The notes beneath the pieces are model-generated. The model saw only the letters and a list, made by a program, of their open reading frames with translations, did no database searches and had not been told where the DNA came from. This document shows, one piece after another, positions 44,807 to 54,590 of a stretch of DNA of 64,000 nt. The first letter of the stretch is position 1. Every line of letters begins with the position of its first letter. The position numbers and the translations under genes are program-made. The stretch comes from Sphingomonas jinjuensis (GTDB taxonomy: Bacteria > Pseudomonadota > Alphaproteobacteria > Sphingomonadales > Sphingomonadaceae), in contig NZ_JACIEV010000004.1 in the NCBI RefSeq assembly GCF_014197105.1, positions 198,784 to 262,783 on the forward strand. The letters are read 5' to 3'.

Positions 44807-45553
44807 ATGACCGACCCCATCCGCTCCTGCATCCTCACCCGCGACCGCGCGGCCCGCGACCGCCTCATTCGCCTCGCGCTCGGACCGGCGGGCGAGATCC
44901 TGCCCGATGTCCGCGCCAAGGCGCCCGGCCGCGGTGCATGGATCGGCGTCAACCAGGCCGAACTCGCCGAGGCGCTGGCCAAGGGCAAGCTGCGCGGCGC
45001 GCTCGCGCGGGCGTTCAAGACCAGCGACCTCGCCATTCCCGCCGACCTTCCCACACTCGTCGCCGCCGCGCTGGAGCGCAACGCGCTCGACCGGCTCGGG
45101 CTCGAGGCGAAGATGGGCACGCTGCTGAGCGGCTCCGAGCGAATCGAGAAGGCCGCCCGATCGGGCAAGCTCTACGCGCTCTACCATGCCGCCGATGCGC
45201 AGCCCGACGGCAAGCGCCGGCTCGCACAGGCATGGCGCGTGGGCTCCGATCGCGAAGGAAGCGACCTTCAGGGCTTGGCACTTCCGCTCGCCCGACCCAT
45301 ATTGTCGTTGGCGCTAGGCCGCGAGAATGTGGTACACCTCGGCCTGACCGACCGCGCTGCAGCCGCGCGGGTGAGCGATGCGCTCGACCGCTGGCTGCAT
45401 TTTATCGGACCCGACCCTATGGAATCGCGTCAAAGCTCGACTTTGGCGGCTTCCCCCGACCCGGCACCTTGCGCAACGGCCGCGCAGGGCGCATCGCCGC
45501 CCCGAGTTTCCGGGCGTTCGAAGGCCGTAGACGAATACGAGGAATCTGAGTGA
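44807..45553 (+). CDS. YlxR-family (DUF448) RNA-binding protein
   Basis: A 248-residue protein. The N-terminal YlxR domain (RSCILTRDRAARDRLIRLALGP, PGRGAWIGV) is followed by an L7Ae-like domain (LVAAALERNALDRLGLEAK...GKLYALYHAADA), the common alphaproteobacterial two-domain form. The C-terminal 40 residues are low-complexity. It probably binds RNA or ribosomes; the position between nusA and infB is universal for the family. GTGGGAG lies about 11 bases upstream of the ATG. infB overlaps the stop as GTGA. Confidence 0.9.
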   Translation: MTDPIRSCILTRDRAARDRLIRLALGPAGEILPDVRAKAPGRGAWIGVNQAELAEALAKGKLRGALARAFKTSDLAIPADLPTLVAAALERNALDRLGLEAKMGTLLSGSERIEKAARSGKLYALYHAADAQPDGKRRLAQAWRVGSDREGSDLQGLALPLARPILSLALGRENVVHLGLTDRAAAARVSDALDRWLHFIGPDPMESRQSSTLAASPDPAPCATAAQGASPPRVSGRSKAVDEYEESE

Positions 45554-48330
45554 GCGAGACCGACAACGAAAAGCCGAAGCTTGGCACCCGCGCGCCCCTG
45601 GGGCTGCGGCGGACGGTCGAGACCGGCCAGGTGAAGCAGAGCTTCAGCCACGGCCGCTCGAACACCGTGATCGTCGAGACCAAGAAGGCACGCACCTTCC
45701 GCCGTCCGGGCGATCCCGCGCCGGCGCCGCAGAACGAGGCGCCCGCCGCGCCCGAGCCCGCCGTCGAGGCACCGGTCGCGCGCGCGCCGCAGCAGCCGGT
45801 CCGCACGCCTGCCTCTGAGCAGCTGTCGCCGCAGGAGCGCCAGGCCAAGCTGCTGCGCGAGGCCGAGGAACAGCGCATGCAGGCGCTGGAGGACGCGCGC
45901 CGCCGCGAGGAGGGCGAGCGTCAGCAGGCCGCCGAGGCCGAGCGTCGCCGCGCCGAAGAGAAGCGCGTCGAGGCGGCAACGCCCGCGCCCGAGCCCGAGC
46001 CGACCCCGGCACCCACGCCCGCGCCGACCCCGGTCGTCGAGGCCGCGCCCGAACCGACGCCGGCGCCCGCCGCCCCGGTAGCGGCGCCCGCACCAGCTCC
46101 GGCCCCGACGCCTGCTCCGGCACCGGTCGCCGCCAAGCCGGCGCCCGCACCGACCCCGGCGCCGCCGCCGATCGTCGAGCTGGCGCGCGATCCGTCGATG
46201 CCGGCGCCGCGCCGCTTCTCGCCGGTCGCCCGTCCCGAGCGTCCGCCGCCGCCGCCGCCCAAGCAGCCTGCCGCCGCGCCGGCCGCGGCCGCGGCTGCGA
46301 CCGCGAGCCCGGCACCGGCCGCCTCGTCCGGCGCGTCGTCGTCGGCACCGCAGCAGCGCAGCTTCACCTCCGGCGCCGCCACGCCGCGCAATGCGCCGCC
46401 GGCACGTCCGCAGCAGCGCGACCGCAAGGGTGACGAGCGTCGCGGCGGCAAGCTGACCGTCAACCGTGCCCTCAACGAGGATGGCGCCCGCGCCCGCTCG
46501 CTGGCCGCGCTCAAGCGTGCCCGCGAGAAGGAAAAGCGTGGCTTCGGCGGCCCGCGCGAGCCGCAGGCCAAGCAGGTCCGCGACGTCCAGGTGCCCGAGG
46601 CGATCACTGTCCAGGAGCTCGCCAACCGCATGGCCGAGAAGGGTGCCGACCTGGTGAAGGCGCTGTTCAAGATGGGCTCGCCCGTCACGATGACGCAGAC
46701 CATCGACCAGGATACGGCCGAGCTGCTGGTGACCGAGTTCGGCCACAACATCGTGCGCGTCAGCGACAGCGACATCGACCTGGCGCTCGACACGACCGAG
46801 GACGCCCCCGACAGCCTGAAGCCGCGTCCCCCGGTGGTCACGATCATGGGCCACGTCGATCACGGCAAGACGTCGCTGCTCGACGCGCTGCGCGGCACCG
46901 ACGTGGTGCGCGGCGAGGCTGGCGGCATCACCCAGCACATCGGTGCGTATCAGGTGACGCTGAAGGACAAGTCGAAGGTCACCTTCCTCGACACCCCGGG
47001 CCACGAGGCGTTCACGCAGATGCGTGCCCGCGGCGCCGACGTGACCGACATCGTGGTGCTGGTGGTCGCGGCCGACGACGGGCTGATGCCGCAGACGGTC
47101 GAGGCGATCAATCACACCCGCGCCGCCGGCGTGCCGATGATCGTCGCGATCAACAAGGTCGACAAGCACGAGGCCAATCCGCAGAAGATCCGCGAGCGCC
47201 TGCTCAGCGAAGAGGTCGTGGTCGAAGCGATGGGCGGCGACGTCCAGGACGTCGAGGTGTCGGCGCTCAAGAAGACCGGCCTCGAGGAGCTGATCGAGAA
47301 GATCCAGCTTCAGGCCGAAATCCTCGAGCTGCAGGCCAACCCCGATCGTCCCGCCGAGGGCACGGTGATCGAGGCGAAGCTCGACAAGGGCCGCGGCCCG
47401 GTCGCGACGATCCTCGTCAATCGCGGCACGCTGCGGGTCGGCGACGTGTTCGTCGTCGGTGCGGAAAGCGGCAAGGTGCGCGCGATCGTCGACGACAAGG
47501 GCCGTCAGCTTAAGGAAGCCGGCCCGGCGATGCCGGTCGAGGTGCTCGGCATCTCGGGCGTGCCGTCGGCGGGTGATCCGCTCCAGGTCGTCGAGAACGA
47601 GGCGCGCGCGCGCGAGGTCGCGGCCTATCGCCAAGGCGTGCTGACCCAGAAGCGCACCACCGCGGCGCCGGCCAGCCTCGAGAGCATGTTCTCGGCGCTG
47701 AAGGCCAACCAGGCGAAGGAGTATCCGCTCGTCGTCAAGGCCGACACGCAGGGCACCGTCGAGGCGATCGTGGCGTCGATCAACAAGATCTCGACCGATC
47801 TCATCAAGGCGCGGGTGCTGCACTCGGGCGTCGGCGGCATCACCGAGAGCGACGTGACGCTCGCGGGGGCCTCGGGCGCGCCGATCATCGGCTTCAACGT
47901 CCGCGCCAATGCCAAGGCACGCGAGATCGCCGAGCGGCAGAAGGTGGCGTTGAAATATTACGACGTCATCTATGACCTGATCGACGAGATCCGCGCCGGC
48001 ATGGCGGGCGAGCTCGGCCCCGAGGCGTTCGAGACGGTCGTCGGCCGTGCCGAGATCCGCGAGGTCTTCTCGGCGGGCAAGACCGGCAAGGCCGCCGGGC
48101 TGCTGGTCACCGAAGGCGTCATCCGCAAGGCGCTCAAGGCCCGCATCACCCGCGACGACGTCATCATCTACCAGGGCGAGATCGCCTCGCTCCGCCGGTT
48201 CAAGGATGATGTCGCCGAAGTCCGCGCCGGTCTGGAATGCGGTGTGACGTTCACGCAGAACTTCACGGACATCAAGCCGGGCGACTATCTCGAAACCTTC
48301 GAGGTCGAACTGCGCGAACGCACGCTGTAA
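45550..48330 (+). CDS. infB: Translation initiation factor IF-2
   Basis: A 926-residue GTPase that positions initiator tRNA on the 30S subunit. The N-terminus has the IF2-associated segment ([20 protein letters not shown]), then a charged coiled region (about 95-140) and a long Pro/Ala linker (about 140-285) of PAPTP-like repeats. The G domain starts with GHVDHGKT (434-441), then DTPGHEAF and NKVDK. The GTG start overlaps ylxR. The linker is long for the family and very low in complexity, as in other GC-rich alphaproteobacteria. Confidence 0.97.
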   Translation: MSETDNEKPKLGTRAPLGLRRTVETGQVKQSFSHGRSNTVIVETKKARTFRRPGDPAPAPQNEAPAAPEPAVEAPVARAPQQPVRTPASEQLSPQERQAKLLREAEEQRMQALEDARRREEGERQQAAEAERRRAEEKRVEAATPAPEPEPTPAPTPAPTPVVEAAPEPTPAPAAPVAAPAPAPAPTPAPAPVAAKPAPAPTPAPPPIVELARDPSMPAPRRFSPVARPERPPPPPPKQPAAAPAAAAAATASPAPAASSGASSSAPQQRSFTSGAATPRNAPPARPQQRDRKGDERRGGKLTVNRALNEDGARARSLAALKRAREKEKRGFGGPREPQAKQVRDVQVPEAITVQELANRMAEKGADLVKALFKMGSPVTMTQTIDQDTAELLVTEFGHNIVRVSDSDIDLALDTTEDAPDSLKPRPPVVTIMGHVDHGKTSLLDALRGTDVVRGEAGGITQHIGAYQVTLKDKSKVTFLDTPGHEAFTQMRARGADVTDIVVLVVAADDGLMPQTVEAINHTRAAGVPMIVAINKVDKHEANPQKIRERLLSEEVVVEAMGGDVQDVEVSALKKTGLEELIEKIQLQAEILELQANPDRPAEGTVIEAKLDKGRGPVATILVNRGTLRVGDVFVVGAESGKVRAIVDDKGRQLKEAGPAMPVEVLGISGVPSAGDPLQVVENEARAREVAAYRQGVLTQKRTTAAPASLESMFSALKANQAKEYPLVVKADTQGTVEAIVASINKISTDLIKARVLHSGVGGITESDVTLAGASGAPIIGFNVRANAKAREIAERQKVALKYYDVIYDLIDEIRAGMAGELGPEAFETVVGRAEIREVFSAGKTGKAAGLLVTEGVIRKALKARITRDDVIIYQGEIASLRRFKDDVAEVRAGLECGVTFTQNFTDIKPGDYLETFEVELRERTL

Positions 48331-48338
48331 ACCACAAT

Positions 48339-48472
48339 CCCTCTCCCTGTGGGAGAGGGAGGGAGCCGACGATGTCGGCGGAAGGGTGAGGGCAGTTGTC
48401 GCCCTGCCCTCACCCTCCCACCCGGCTGGCGCCGGGCGGGCCCCTCCCTCTCCCAATGGGAGAGGGGTGAGG
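48339..48472. repeat. R3 inverted repeat between infB and rbfA
   Basis: CCCTCTCCC...GGGAGAGGGAGGGAGC hairpin, GGAAGGGTGAGGGCAG, then the inverted order ending CCCTCTCCCAATGGGAGAGGGGTGAGG. It lies inside an operon, and its right end GAGGGGTGAGG serves as the ribosome-binding site of rbfA. Confidence 0.8.
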
Positions 48473-48479
48473 ACCGACG

Positions 48480-48866
48480 ATGAACAAAGAACCTCAGGAA
48501 AAATCCGTCCGCACGCTGCGTGTCGGCGAGCAGGTGCGCCATATCCTGTCGGAAGTGCTTCAGCGCGGCGACGTCCACGACGAGACGCTGGCAAGCCACA
48601 TGGTCAGCATCACCGAGGTGCGCATGTCCCCTGACCTGCGCCACGCGACGGTGTTCGTGAAGCCGCTGCTCGGCCGCGACGAGGAGGCGGTGCTGAAGGC
48701 GCTGCGCACCAACACCGCCTATCTCCAGCGCGAGGTCGCGCATCGCATCAAGATGAAATACGCGGCGAAATTGAAGTTCCTCGCCGACGAGAGCTTCGAC
48801 GAAGGCAGCCACATCGATGCGCTGCTCCGCAAGCCCGAGGTAGCGCGCGACCTTGACGGCGAGTGA
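48480..48866 (+). CDS. rbfA: Ribosome-binding factor A
   Basis: A 128-residue KH-fold protein needed for 16S rRNA 5' end processing and cold adaptation. [41 protein letters not shown] and IDALLRKPE are typical. The Shine-Dalgarno sequence (GTGAGG) is the end of an R3 repeat. The usual follower, truB, is absent here; a toxin-antitoxin-like pair comes next. Confidence 0.96.
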   Translation: MNKEPQEKSVRTLRVGEQVRHILSEVLQRGDVHDETLASHMVSITEVRMSPDLRHATVFVKPLLGRDEEAVLKALRTNTAYLQREVAHRIKMKYAAKLKFLADESFDEGSHIDALLRKPEVARDLDGE

Positions 48867-48868
48867 GG

Positions 48869-48882
48869 TAAGACGCATCTTA
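48869..48882. promoter_or_regulatory. Palindrome, candidate operator of the vapBC-like pair
   Basis: TAAGACG/CATCTTA, nearly perfect (TAAGA...TCTTA), 5 bases before the antitoxin ATG at 48888. AbrB-type antitoxins commonly bind such sites. Confidence 0.45.
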
Positions 48883-48887
48883 CCGCC

Positions 48888-49166
48888 ATGAACGCGTTTA
48901 CGAAAGTGTCGGAGAAGGGGCAGGTCGTCGTACCCAAGGCGGTGCGCGACCGGCTGGGTTGGTCGCCGGGGACCGATCTGGACGTCGTCGAAACGGTCGA
49001 TGGCGTCATGTTGCGGCGACGGCGGGCGGCTCGCAAGACAATCTCCCCGGATGAAGCCGTGGCGCGGTTCAAGCAGATTTACCGCCATGCGGGATCTGCC
49101 GTCACGCTCGAGGAAATGGATCAAGCTGTTCGCGACGAGGCGGACCGCCGGGCCGATCGCGGTTAA
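48888..49166 (+). CDS. AbrB/VapB-type antitoxin
   Basis: A 92-residue protein with an N-terminal AbrB/SpoVT swapped-hairpin DNA-binding domain (VSEKGQVVVPKAVRDRLGWSPG) and an acidic helical C-terminus that would bind the toxin. The stop overlaps the PIN-toxin start (TAATG). Such antitoxins neutralise the toxin and repress their own promoter. A TAAGACGCATCTTA palindrome (48869-48882) lies just upstream of its ATG and is a likely operator. Confidence 0.88.
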   Translation: MNAFTKVSEKGQVVVPKAVRDRLGWSPGTDLDVVETVDGVMLRRRRAARKTISPDEAVARFKQIYRHAGSAVTLEEMDQAVRDEADRRADRG

Positions 49167-49558
49167 TGAGGGCGGTCGACACCAACATTCTTGTCCGCTG
49201 GATCACCCGTGACGACGACCGACGAAGTCTCGTGGCCGATACCGTCATGCGGGAACCCGTCATGATCTCGTTGACGGTCCTCATCGAATTGGTCTGGGTT
49301 CTGGGCGGCCGCAAATACGGGCTCGCGCGCGGCGCCATCGTCGAGATACTGCGCGAAGTGATGAAGACGGACACCATCACGATCGAAAGACATGCTGGCG
49401 TGTCATGGTGCGTGGATCGATACGCTCAAGGCGCCGATTTCGCCGATATGATCCATCTGATTGCGGCTCGGGGCGCAACGGGATTCGTCACCTTCGAATA
49501 CGATCTTGCGGACGATGCCGGCGTCGCATCGCCGCTGCCCATCGAAACGCTCGCCTGA
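49166..49558 (+). CDS. PIN-domain toxin (VapC-like)
   Basis: A 130-residue PIN-domain protein. The acidic metal site is complete: D5 in VDTNIL, E41 in LIELVW, and D91/D94 in GADFADMIHL. VapC toxins are ribonucleases that cut tRNA or rRNA. Coupled to the antitoxin gene, and its stop overlaps the tdk start (TGATG), so tdk may be read from the same message. Confidence 0.88.
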   Translation: MRAVDTNILVRWITRDDDRRSLVADTVMREPVMISLTVLIELVWVLGGRKYGLARGAIVEILREVMKTDTITIERHAGVSWCVDRYAQGADFADMIHLIAARGATGFVTFEYDLADDAGVASPLPIETLA

Positions 49559-50151
49559 TGGCCAAGCTCTATTTCTACTATGCCTCGATGAACGCCGGCA
49601 AGTCGACCAACCTGCTCCAGGCCGACTTCAACTATCGCGAGCGGGGAATGGCGACGATGCTGTTCACCGCGGGCGTCGACGATCGCTTCGCCTATGGCAC
49701 CATTACCTCGCGGATCGGGCTGGAGGCGAAGGCGACGCCGTTCGATCCCGCCACCGATATCGCCGCCTGCGTCATCGCCCGCCTTGCGACCGAGCCCGTC
49801 GCCTGCGTGTTCGTCGACGAGGCGCAGTTCCTGACCGCCGAGCAGGTCGGGCAGCTCGCGCACCTGTGCGATACGGTCGGCATCCCGGTCCTCGCCTATG
49901 GCCTGCGCACCGATTTCCAGGGGCGGCTGTTCGAGGGATCGGCGCGGCTGCTCGCGGTCGCCGACGCGCTGGTGGAGATCAAGTCGGTGTGCGTGTGCGG
50001 ACGCAAGGCAACGATGAACCTGCGCGTCGATGCCGCCGGCAATCCCGTCGCCGAGGGACAGCAGACCGAGATCGGCGGCAACGACCGCTATATCGCGCTG
50101 TGCCGTCGCCACTTCTCGGAGAGCCTAGGCCGCCCCATATCGGCGGCATGA
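49558..50151 (+). CDS. tdk: Thymidine kinase (type II)
   Basis: A 197-residue enzyme that phosphorylates thymidine. The P-loop is MNAGKSTN (11-18), the DEAQF motif marks the Walker B region, YGLRTDFQG the lasso region, and CVCGRKA...CRRHF carries the structural zinc ligands. Normal length. The next gene overlaps by ATGA. Confidence 0.96.
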   Translation: MAKLYFYYASMNAGKSTNLLQADFNYRERGMATMLFTAGVDDRFAYGTITSRIGLEAKATPFDPATDIAACVIARLATEPVACVFVDEAQFLTAEQVGQLAHLCDTVGIPVLAYGLRTDFQGRLFEGSARLLAVADALVEIKSVCVCGRKATMNLRVDAAGNPVAEGQQTEIGGNDRYIALCRRHFSESLGRPISAA

Positions 50152-50822
50152 ACCCCGACAATATCGTCCTGCGCGCCGCGGCGTGGATCGTGCCGCTGGT
50201 GATCGCGATCGTCTTTCACGAGGTCGCGCATGGCTGGGCGGCGCGCTGGCTCGGCGATCCGACCGCCAGGGACCTGCGCCGCCTTAGCTTCAACCCGATC
50301 CGCCATGTCGATCCGGTCGGCACCGTGTTGTTGCCGCTCGGCCTTGCCGTCGCGGGGGCGCCGGTGTTCGGCTGGGCGAAGCCGGTGCCGGTCGATGCCA
50401 GCCGGCTGCGCAATCCGCGCTGGGGCATGGTGCTGGTGGCGCTGGCGGGACCGGGAATGAACTTCGCGCTGGCGCTGCTGGCGGCGATCGCGATCGGCGT
50501 CGTCGGATCGGTGGCGACCGGGCCGGTCGGCGCCTTCCTGACCGCCAACCTGTTCAACTTCATCCTCGTCAACGTCTTCCTGGCGCTATTCAACCTGCTG
50601 CCGGTGCCGCCGCTCGACGGCAGCCACGTGCTGGAGGGCGTGCTGCCGCGGCCCCTGGCGATGCAATATGCCAAGCTCGCGCGCTACGGCCTGCTGATCG
50701 TCATCCTGCTGATCGTCGTCGTGCCGATGGTCTTCCCCAACGCCAACCTGATCGGCCGCATCGTCGTGCCGCCGGCGCAGGCGGTGGTGGAAGCGCTGCT
50801 TCGCCTCGCCAGCAGCATCTAG
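50148..50822 (+). CDS. Site-2 protease family (M50) membrane metalloprotease
   Basis: A 224-residue membrane protein with HEVAH (24-28) as the zinc site and NLLPVPPLDGSHVL as the third-ligand region. It has about six hydrophobic segments. M50B proteins cut within membranes, often in signalling, but the short stand-alone form here has no known substrate. Its stop overlaps that of the opposite-strand Crp gene (CTAG shared). Confidence 0.9.
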   Translation: MNPDNIVLRAAAWIVPLVIAIVFHEVAHGWAARWLGDPTARDLRRLSFNPIRHVDPVGTVLLPLGLAVAGAPVFGWAKPVPVDASRLRNPRWGMVLVALAGPGMNFALALLAAIAIGVVGSVATGPVGAFLTANLFNFILVNVFLALFNLLPVPPLDGSHVLEGVLPRPLAMQYAKLARYGLLIVILLIVVVPMVFPNANLIGRIVVPPAQAVVEALLRLASSI

Positions 50823-51538
50823 CCTTTGGTGACGCGGGTCGGCGTGCGGCCGACCTGGCGGGCCAGCGCGAACGGATCGGGGATCGTCAGCCGCCCGTTG
50901 GTCCAGAGCAGGTCGCCGCTACGCCGCGCCGACTGGAGCATCCGGTTCACATGGACGGCGGTCAGCCCCATCGCGTCGGCCAGTATCTCCTGCGTGATCG
51001 GCATGTCAAAGCTGCGCTCCTCCGCCGTGCCGTTGGCGCTCAGCCGCTCGTGCAGCTCCAGCATCAGGTCGGCGATCCGCTCGCGCGCGCTCATCCGCCC
51101 CAGCCGGGCGATCTGGGCGAGCAGATAGGCCTCGTCGACCGCCCCGCTCACCGCCAGCGCCTCGGTCAGGCCGGGCGGCATGTCGCCGTCGGGCAGTGGA
51201 CACGCGGTGACTTCCGTCAGCGCCACGACCGTCGACACCGCGATCGGGTTCGAATGGCGGCTCATGCCGATGACGTCGCCGGGCAGCAGGAAGTGGAGGA
51301 ACTGACGCCGGCCGTCGAGCAGGATGCGGACCCGCGCCGCCCAGCCCGACAGGATCAGCTGCGGCTGGACGATCTCGCGCCCCTCGACCATCAGGTCGCG
51401 GCGGACGCGCACCGCCTGCGCACGTTGCATCGCGTTGCCCAGGATGGTCAGGTCGGCGGCGTCGAGCGTCGCCAGCGACGCCAGGCGCGTGACCGCCGGC
51501 GGCAACGGTGCGGCTTGCTTGATGGCGTGGTTCAACAT
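50819..51538 (-). CDS. Crp/Fnr-family transcriptional regulator
   Basis: A 239-residue regulator: cyclic-nucleotide-binding-like domain (GREIVQPQLILSGWAARVRILLDGRRQFLHFLLPGDVIG compressed to positions about 50-90) and a C-terminal winged helix (ITQEILADAMGLTAVHVNRML). It lacks the cysteines of Fnr and the cAMP-contact arrangement of CRP. The last gene of a kinase-regulator-Crp operon; its start overlaps the response-regulator end by 7 bases. Confidence 0.9.
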   Translation of the reverse strand: MLNHAIKQAAPLPPAVTRLASLATLDAADLTILGNAMQRAQAVRVRRDLMVEGREIVQPQLILSGWAARVRILLDGRRQFLHFLLPGDVIGMSRHSNPIAVSTVVALTEVTACPLPDGDMPPGLTEALAVSGAVDEAYLLAQIARLGRMSARERIADLMLELHERLSANGTAEERSFDMPITQEILADAMGLTAVHVNRMLQSARRSGDLLWTNGRLTIPDPFALARQVGRTPTRVTKG

Positions 51539-51909
51539 GCTTCTGCCCCAGTCATAAGTCGGCCGACCATCACGACCACGCTGTCCATCAGGCATGGCTT
51601 CGACAATCGGGGCACCGAACGATACGCCTCCGGCAGGGCCCAGACATCATACCCCGTCAGGAAGACATAGGGTATTGCGTCAGCGGCCAACCGATCTGCC
51701 AAGGGGTACGATAGCGTACTTGACAAATTTACGTCAAGAACCGCGGCATCGAGCCGCCCGGCGGCGACCAGTGCCATTGCTCCGTCGACGTCAGCCACCG
51801 GCCCGACCACCGTCGCCCCCGCCTCGATCAGCGCCCGCTTCAGGTCGGCCGCCTGGAAATAGTCGTCCTCCGCCACCAGGATCGTCTTGCCGGCCAATGG
51901 CTGTGCCAT
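51532..51909 (-). CDS. Single-domain response regulator
   Basis: A 125-residue receiver domain with no output domain: acidic pair in VAEDDY, phospho-acceptor D59 (AVLDVNL), T85 and K104 (SKP). It lies 11 bases after the HWE-kinase gene and is its likely partner. Such receivers act through protein contact, as in the general stress or motility pathways of alphaproteobacteria. GGATGAAGCG precedes the ATG. Confidence 0.9.
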   Translation of the reverse strand: MAQPLAGKTILVAEDDYFQAADLKRALIEAGATVVGPVADVDGAMALVAAGRLDAAVLDVNLSSTLSYPLADRLAADAIPYVFLTGYDVWALPEAYRSVPRLSKPCLMDSVVVMVGRLMTGAEAC

Positions 51910-51920
51910 CGCTTCATCCT

Positions 51921-53453
51921 TCACGTGACCGTACCGACGTCGCCATCGCGCAGGGGCAGGGCGATCGCACAGCGAATGCCACCGCCCAGGAACTCGATCC
52001 TCGTTTCCGCCCCCAGCCGATACGGCAATGCCTCCTCGATCAGCTCGACTCCGAAACCCTGACGGATCGGCGCCACCGGCACCGCGGGTACACCCTGTTC
52101 GCTCCATGTAAGATTAAGCGTTCGAACCCCTCCACAATGTGAGTTAACTCTCCAGGAAATACGGACTTTTCCGGCCGGACTGCTCAGCGCGCCGAATTTC
52201 ACCGCGTTGGTCACCAGCTCGTGCACCGCCAGCCCCAGCGATTCCGCGGCGTGCGCCGGCAGCGCGATGTCGGGGCCTTCGACGGTGATTGCGCTGTCGT
52301 CGTCCTCACGCACGCTGAGCAGCTCGTCGCGGATCAGGTCCTCCAGGTCGACATAACCCGTCGGGCTTTGCGTCATCATGATCTGGGTGCGGGCGAGCGC
52401 GTCGAGCCGGCCGGTGAAATGATCCGCCACCTCCTCGATCGATCGGCCCCCTTCGACCGTGCGGGTGAAGACCGATCGCACCACCGCCAGGATGTTGCGC
52501 ACGCGATGCTGCAGCTCGGCGACGAGCAGCTGCTGGCCATGCTGCAACCGGCGAAGGTCGTCGATGTCGGTCGAGGTGCCGAGCCATTCGACGATGCGGC
52601 CGGCGGCATCGCGCACCGGCGTGGCGCGCACCTGGAACCAGCGATAGACCCCGTCCGCCCGCCGCATCCGGCCGTCCATCTCCAGCCGTCCGCTGACAAC
52701 CGCCTGCTCCCACAGGAAAGTGCCCCCGGCTCGGTCGTCGGGATGGACGCATTCCAGCCAGCCATGCCCTCGCGCCTCGTCCTGGCTCTGCCCGGTGTAG
52801 GCGGTCCATTGCGGGCTGATCCAGGTCACCTGGCCGCCGTCGACCGCACGCCACACCATCTGGGGGATGCCCTCGATCAGCGTCTGCAACCGCCGCTCGC
52901 TGTCGCGCAGCGCCTCGTCGGCGCGCTTGTTGGTCAGTGCCTGGAGCACCGCCGGCGCCATCGCCTCGACCGCCTCGCGTTCGGTCGCGCCGAAGCCGCC
53001 CGGCCGGTTGCCCAGCCCGACCATGCCGATCGTCCGCTCGCCGCTCTTCAGCGGCACGCCCAGGAAATTGTCGAGCGCGGGATGGCGGTTGGGCACGCCC
53101 TGGCTGTCGGGGTGCGACGCCGGATCGTTGACGATCAGGCTGCGCCCCTCATTGAGGACGCGATCGAAGAAACCCTTGATCGCAAAGCCCGCGGGCGGCG
53201 CCGGAAAGCGCGCATCGCCGTCGATGAAGACCGACCAGGCCCGGTCGCTGATCGCCAGGCTGTCGAGCCGTCCCGTCGCCTCGTTCACCTCGCCCATGAA
53301 GCTGTAGCTGGCGCCGGTCACCGCCTCCATCTCGCGCAGGCACAGCCTGGCCAGCGCCTCGATCGATGCCGTCGACAGCGCTTCGCTGAAGATGCGATTG
53401 ATCGCATCGACGACCGTCGTTCCGCTGCCGCCCGCTTGCCGTCCTGGAGCCAT
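51921..53453 (-). CDS. HWE-family sensor histidine kinase (GAF-PAS)
   Basis: A 510-residue soluble kinase: GAF domain (about 20-175), PAS/PAC domain (about 190-300, GIPQMVWRAVDGGQVTWISPQW), then an HWE dimerisation box with H316 in LQHRVRNIL and an ATPase region with HELVTNAVKFGALS. HWE kinases are typical of Alphaproteobacteria and often feed stress or light responses. There is no transmembrane segment, so a cytoplasmic signal is likely. No LOV cysteine motif is visible in the PAS domain. Confidence 0.92.
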   Translation of the reverse strand: MAPGRQAGGSGTTVVDAINRIFSEALSTASIEALARLCLREMEAVTGASYSFMGEVNEATGRLDSLAISDRAWSVFIDGDARFPAPPAGFAIKGFFDRVLNEGRSLIVNDPASHPDSQGVPNRHPALDNFLGVPLKSGERTIGMVGLGNRPGGFGATEREAVEAMAPAVLQALTNKRADEALRDSERRLQTLIEGIPQMVWRAVDGGQVTWISPQWTAYTGQSQDEARGHGWLECVHPDDRAGGTFLWEQAVVSGRLEMDGRMRRADGVYRWFQVRATPVRDAAGRIVEWLGTSTDIDDLRRLQHGQQLLVAELQHRVRNILAVVRSVFTRTVEGGRSIEEVADHFTGRLDALARTQIMMTQSPTGYVDLEDLIRDELLSVREDDDSAITVEGPDIALPAHAAESLGLAVHELVTNAVKFGALSSPAGKVRISWRVNSHCGGVRTLNLTWSEQGVPAVPVAPIRQGFGVELIEEALPYRLGAETRIEFLGGGIRCAIALPLRDGDVGTVT

Positions 53454-53564
53454 GCCGACGCACCACCTCTCGCCATGATATGCCTGCGGCCGGCGGCAGG
53501 TCGGCCGTCGGCCAAGAATGCCCGATCCGCGCCCGCTTGCGAAGGGGACTTCTCCCGACGCCCG

Positions 53565-54590
53565 TCAGCGGCCGGCCAGATAGCGCGACAGACGGTCGAT
53601 CATGTCATCGGGAATGCGCCGAGAGATCACCGGCATCACGTCCTGCGGCTGACGTGCGTCGATCTCCTTGCCATCGCCCTTCCAGTGACGCAGCCGCGCC
53701 GCCAGATACTGCGGCTTCTGCCCGGTGAGCACCGGCGCGCTGCCGCCCGGCTTGTGACAGCTGAGGCAGGCGGGCAGCTGGACCCGCGGCAGGCCGCGCT
53801 CGGCGATGTCCTGCGCCCTGGCATCGTCGACCGCCGTTCCCCGGCCAAGGCCGGGCATCGCTGCAAAATGCTTCGCCAGCGCCACGCGCTCCTCGGGGGT
53901 CAGCAGCGCCGCCGCCTGCGCCATGACCGCGCTGTCGCGCCGCCCGGCCGCATAGTCCGCCAGCGTCCGCGCCAGATAGGCCGGCGATTGCCCGCCCAGC
54001 ACCGGGATGTCAGGTTGGCCGCGCCCGCGACCGTCGGCGCCATGGCATGCCACGCAGGCGTTCAGCCTGCCGACCTGCCCCGCCTCGCCGGCGAGCGAGC
54101 GATACTCGGCCGGCGTCATTTCCGGCAGCCGGCGCACGAACGCCACCATGCGCCGGATCTCGTCGGGCCGCTCCTTGGCGGCCCAGGCGGGCATGCCCGA
54201 ATATTTGACGCCGTGCTTCAGGATCCAGAAGGTCTGCCGGTCGGTCCACTCGCGCGCGTTCACCGACAGGTCGGGCGCGGGCGGCATCGCCTTCTGCATC
54301 ACCGGCAACGGCCGCTGCCCAGGCGCGCCGTGGCACGAGGCGCAGGCCCCTGCGAAATGGCCGGCGGCGCTCACCAGCCCCTCGCGCGTCGTTACCTCGT
54401 CGGGGGTCGCGAAGGCGGCGTGGGTGCGCACCGAATTGCGCATCACCCAATGGAGGAACCACTCGGTCGCCTTCCAGTGCCCGCTCGACGCCGCGACGTT
54501 GAACAGGCCCGACCAGGCGAACAGCAGCCCCGCCAGGATCAGCGCCACCACCGCCGCCGCGGCTCGCGCCCAGGTGATCCGCAGCGTCAT
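53565..54590 (-). CDS. Membrane-anchored cytochrome c with three haem sites
   Basis: A 341-residue protein with an N-terminal membrane anchor (about 10-30) and three CxxCH motifs: CASCH (83-87), CVACH (179-183) and CLSCH (275-279). Each haem domain has a plausible Met ligand. It ends the cytochrome-oxidase operon (ATGA overlap with the ctaG-like gene) and may carry electrons to the oxidase. Confidence 0.9.
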   Translation of the reverse strand: MTLRITWARAAAAVVALILAGLLFAWSGLFNVAASSGHWKATEWFLHWVMRNSVRTHAAFATPDEVTTREGLVSAAGHFAGACASCHGAPGQRPLPVMQKAMPPAPDLSVNAREWTDRQTFWILKHGVKYSGMPAWAAKERPDEIRRMVAFVRRLPEMTPAEYRSLAGEAGQVGRLNACVACHGADGRGRGQPDIPVLGGQSPAYLARTLADYAAGRRDSAVMAQAAALLTPEERVALAKHFAAMPGLGRGTAVDDARAQDIAERGLPRVQLPACLSCHKPGGSAPVLTGQKPQYLAARLRHWKGDGKEIDARQPQDVMPVISRRIPDDMIDRLSRYLAGR

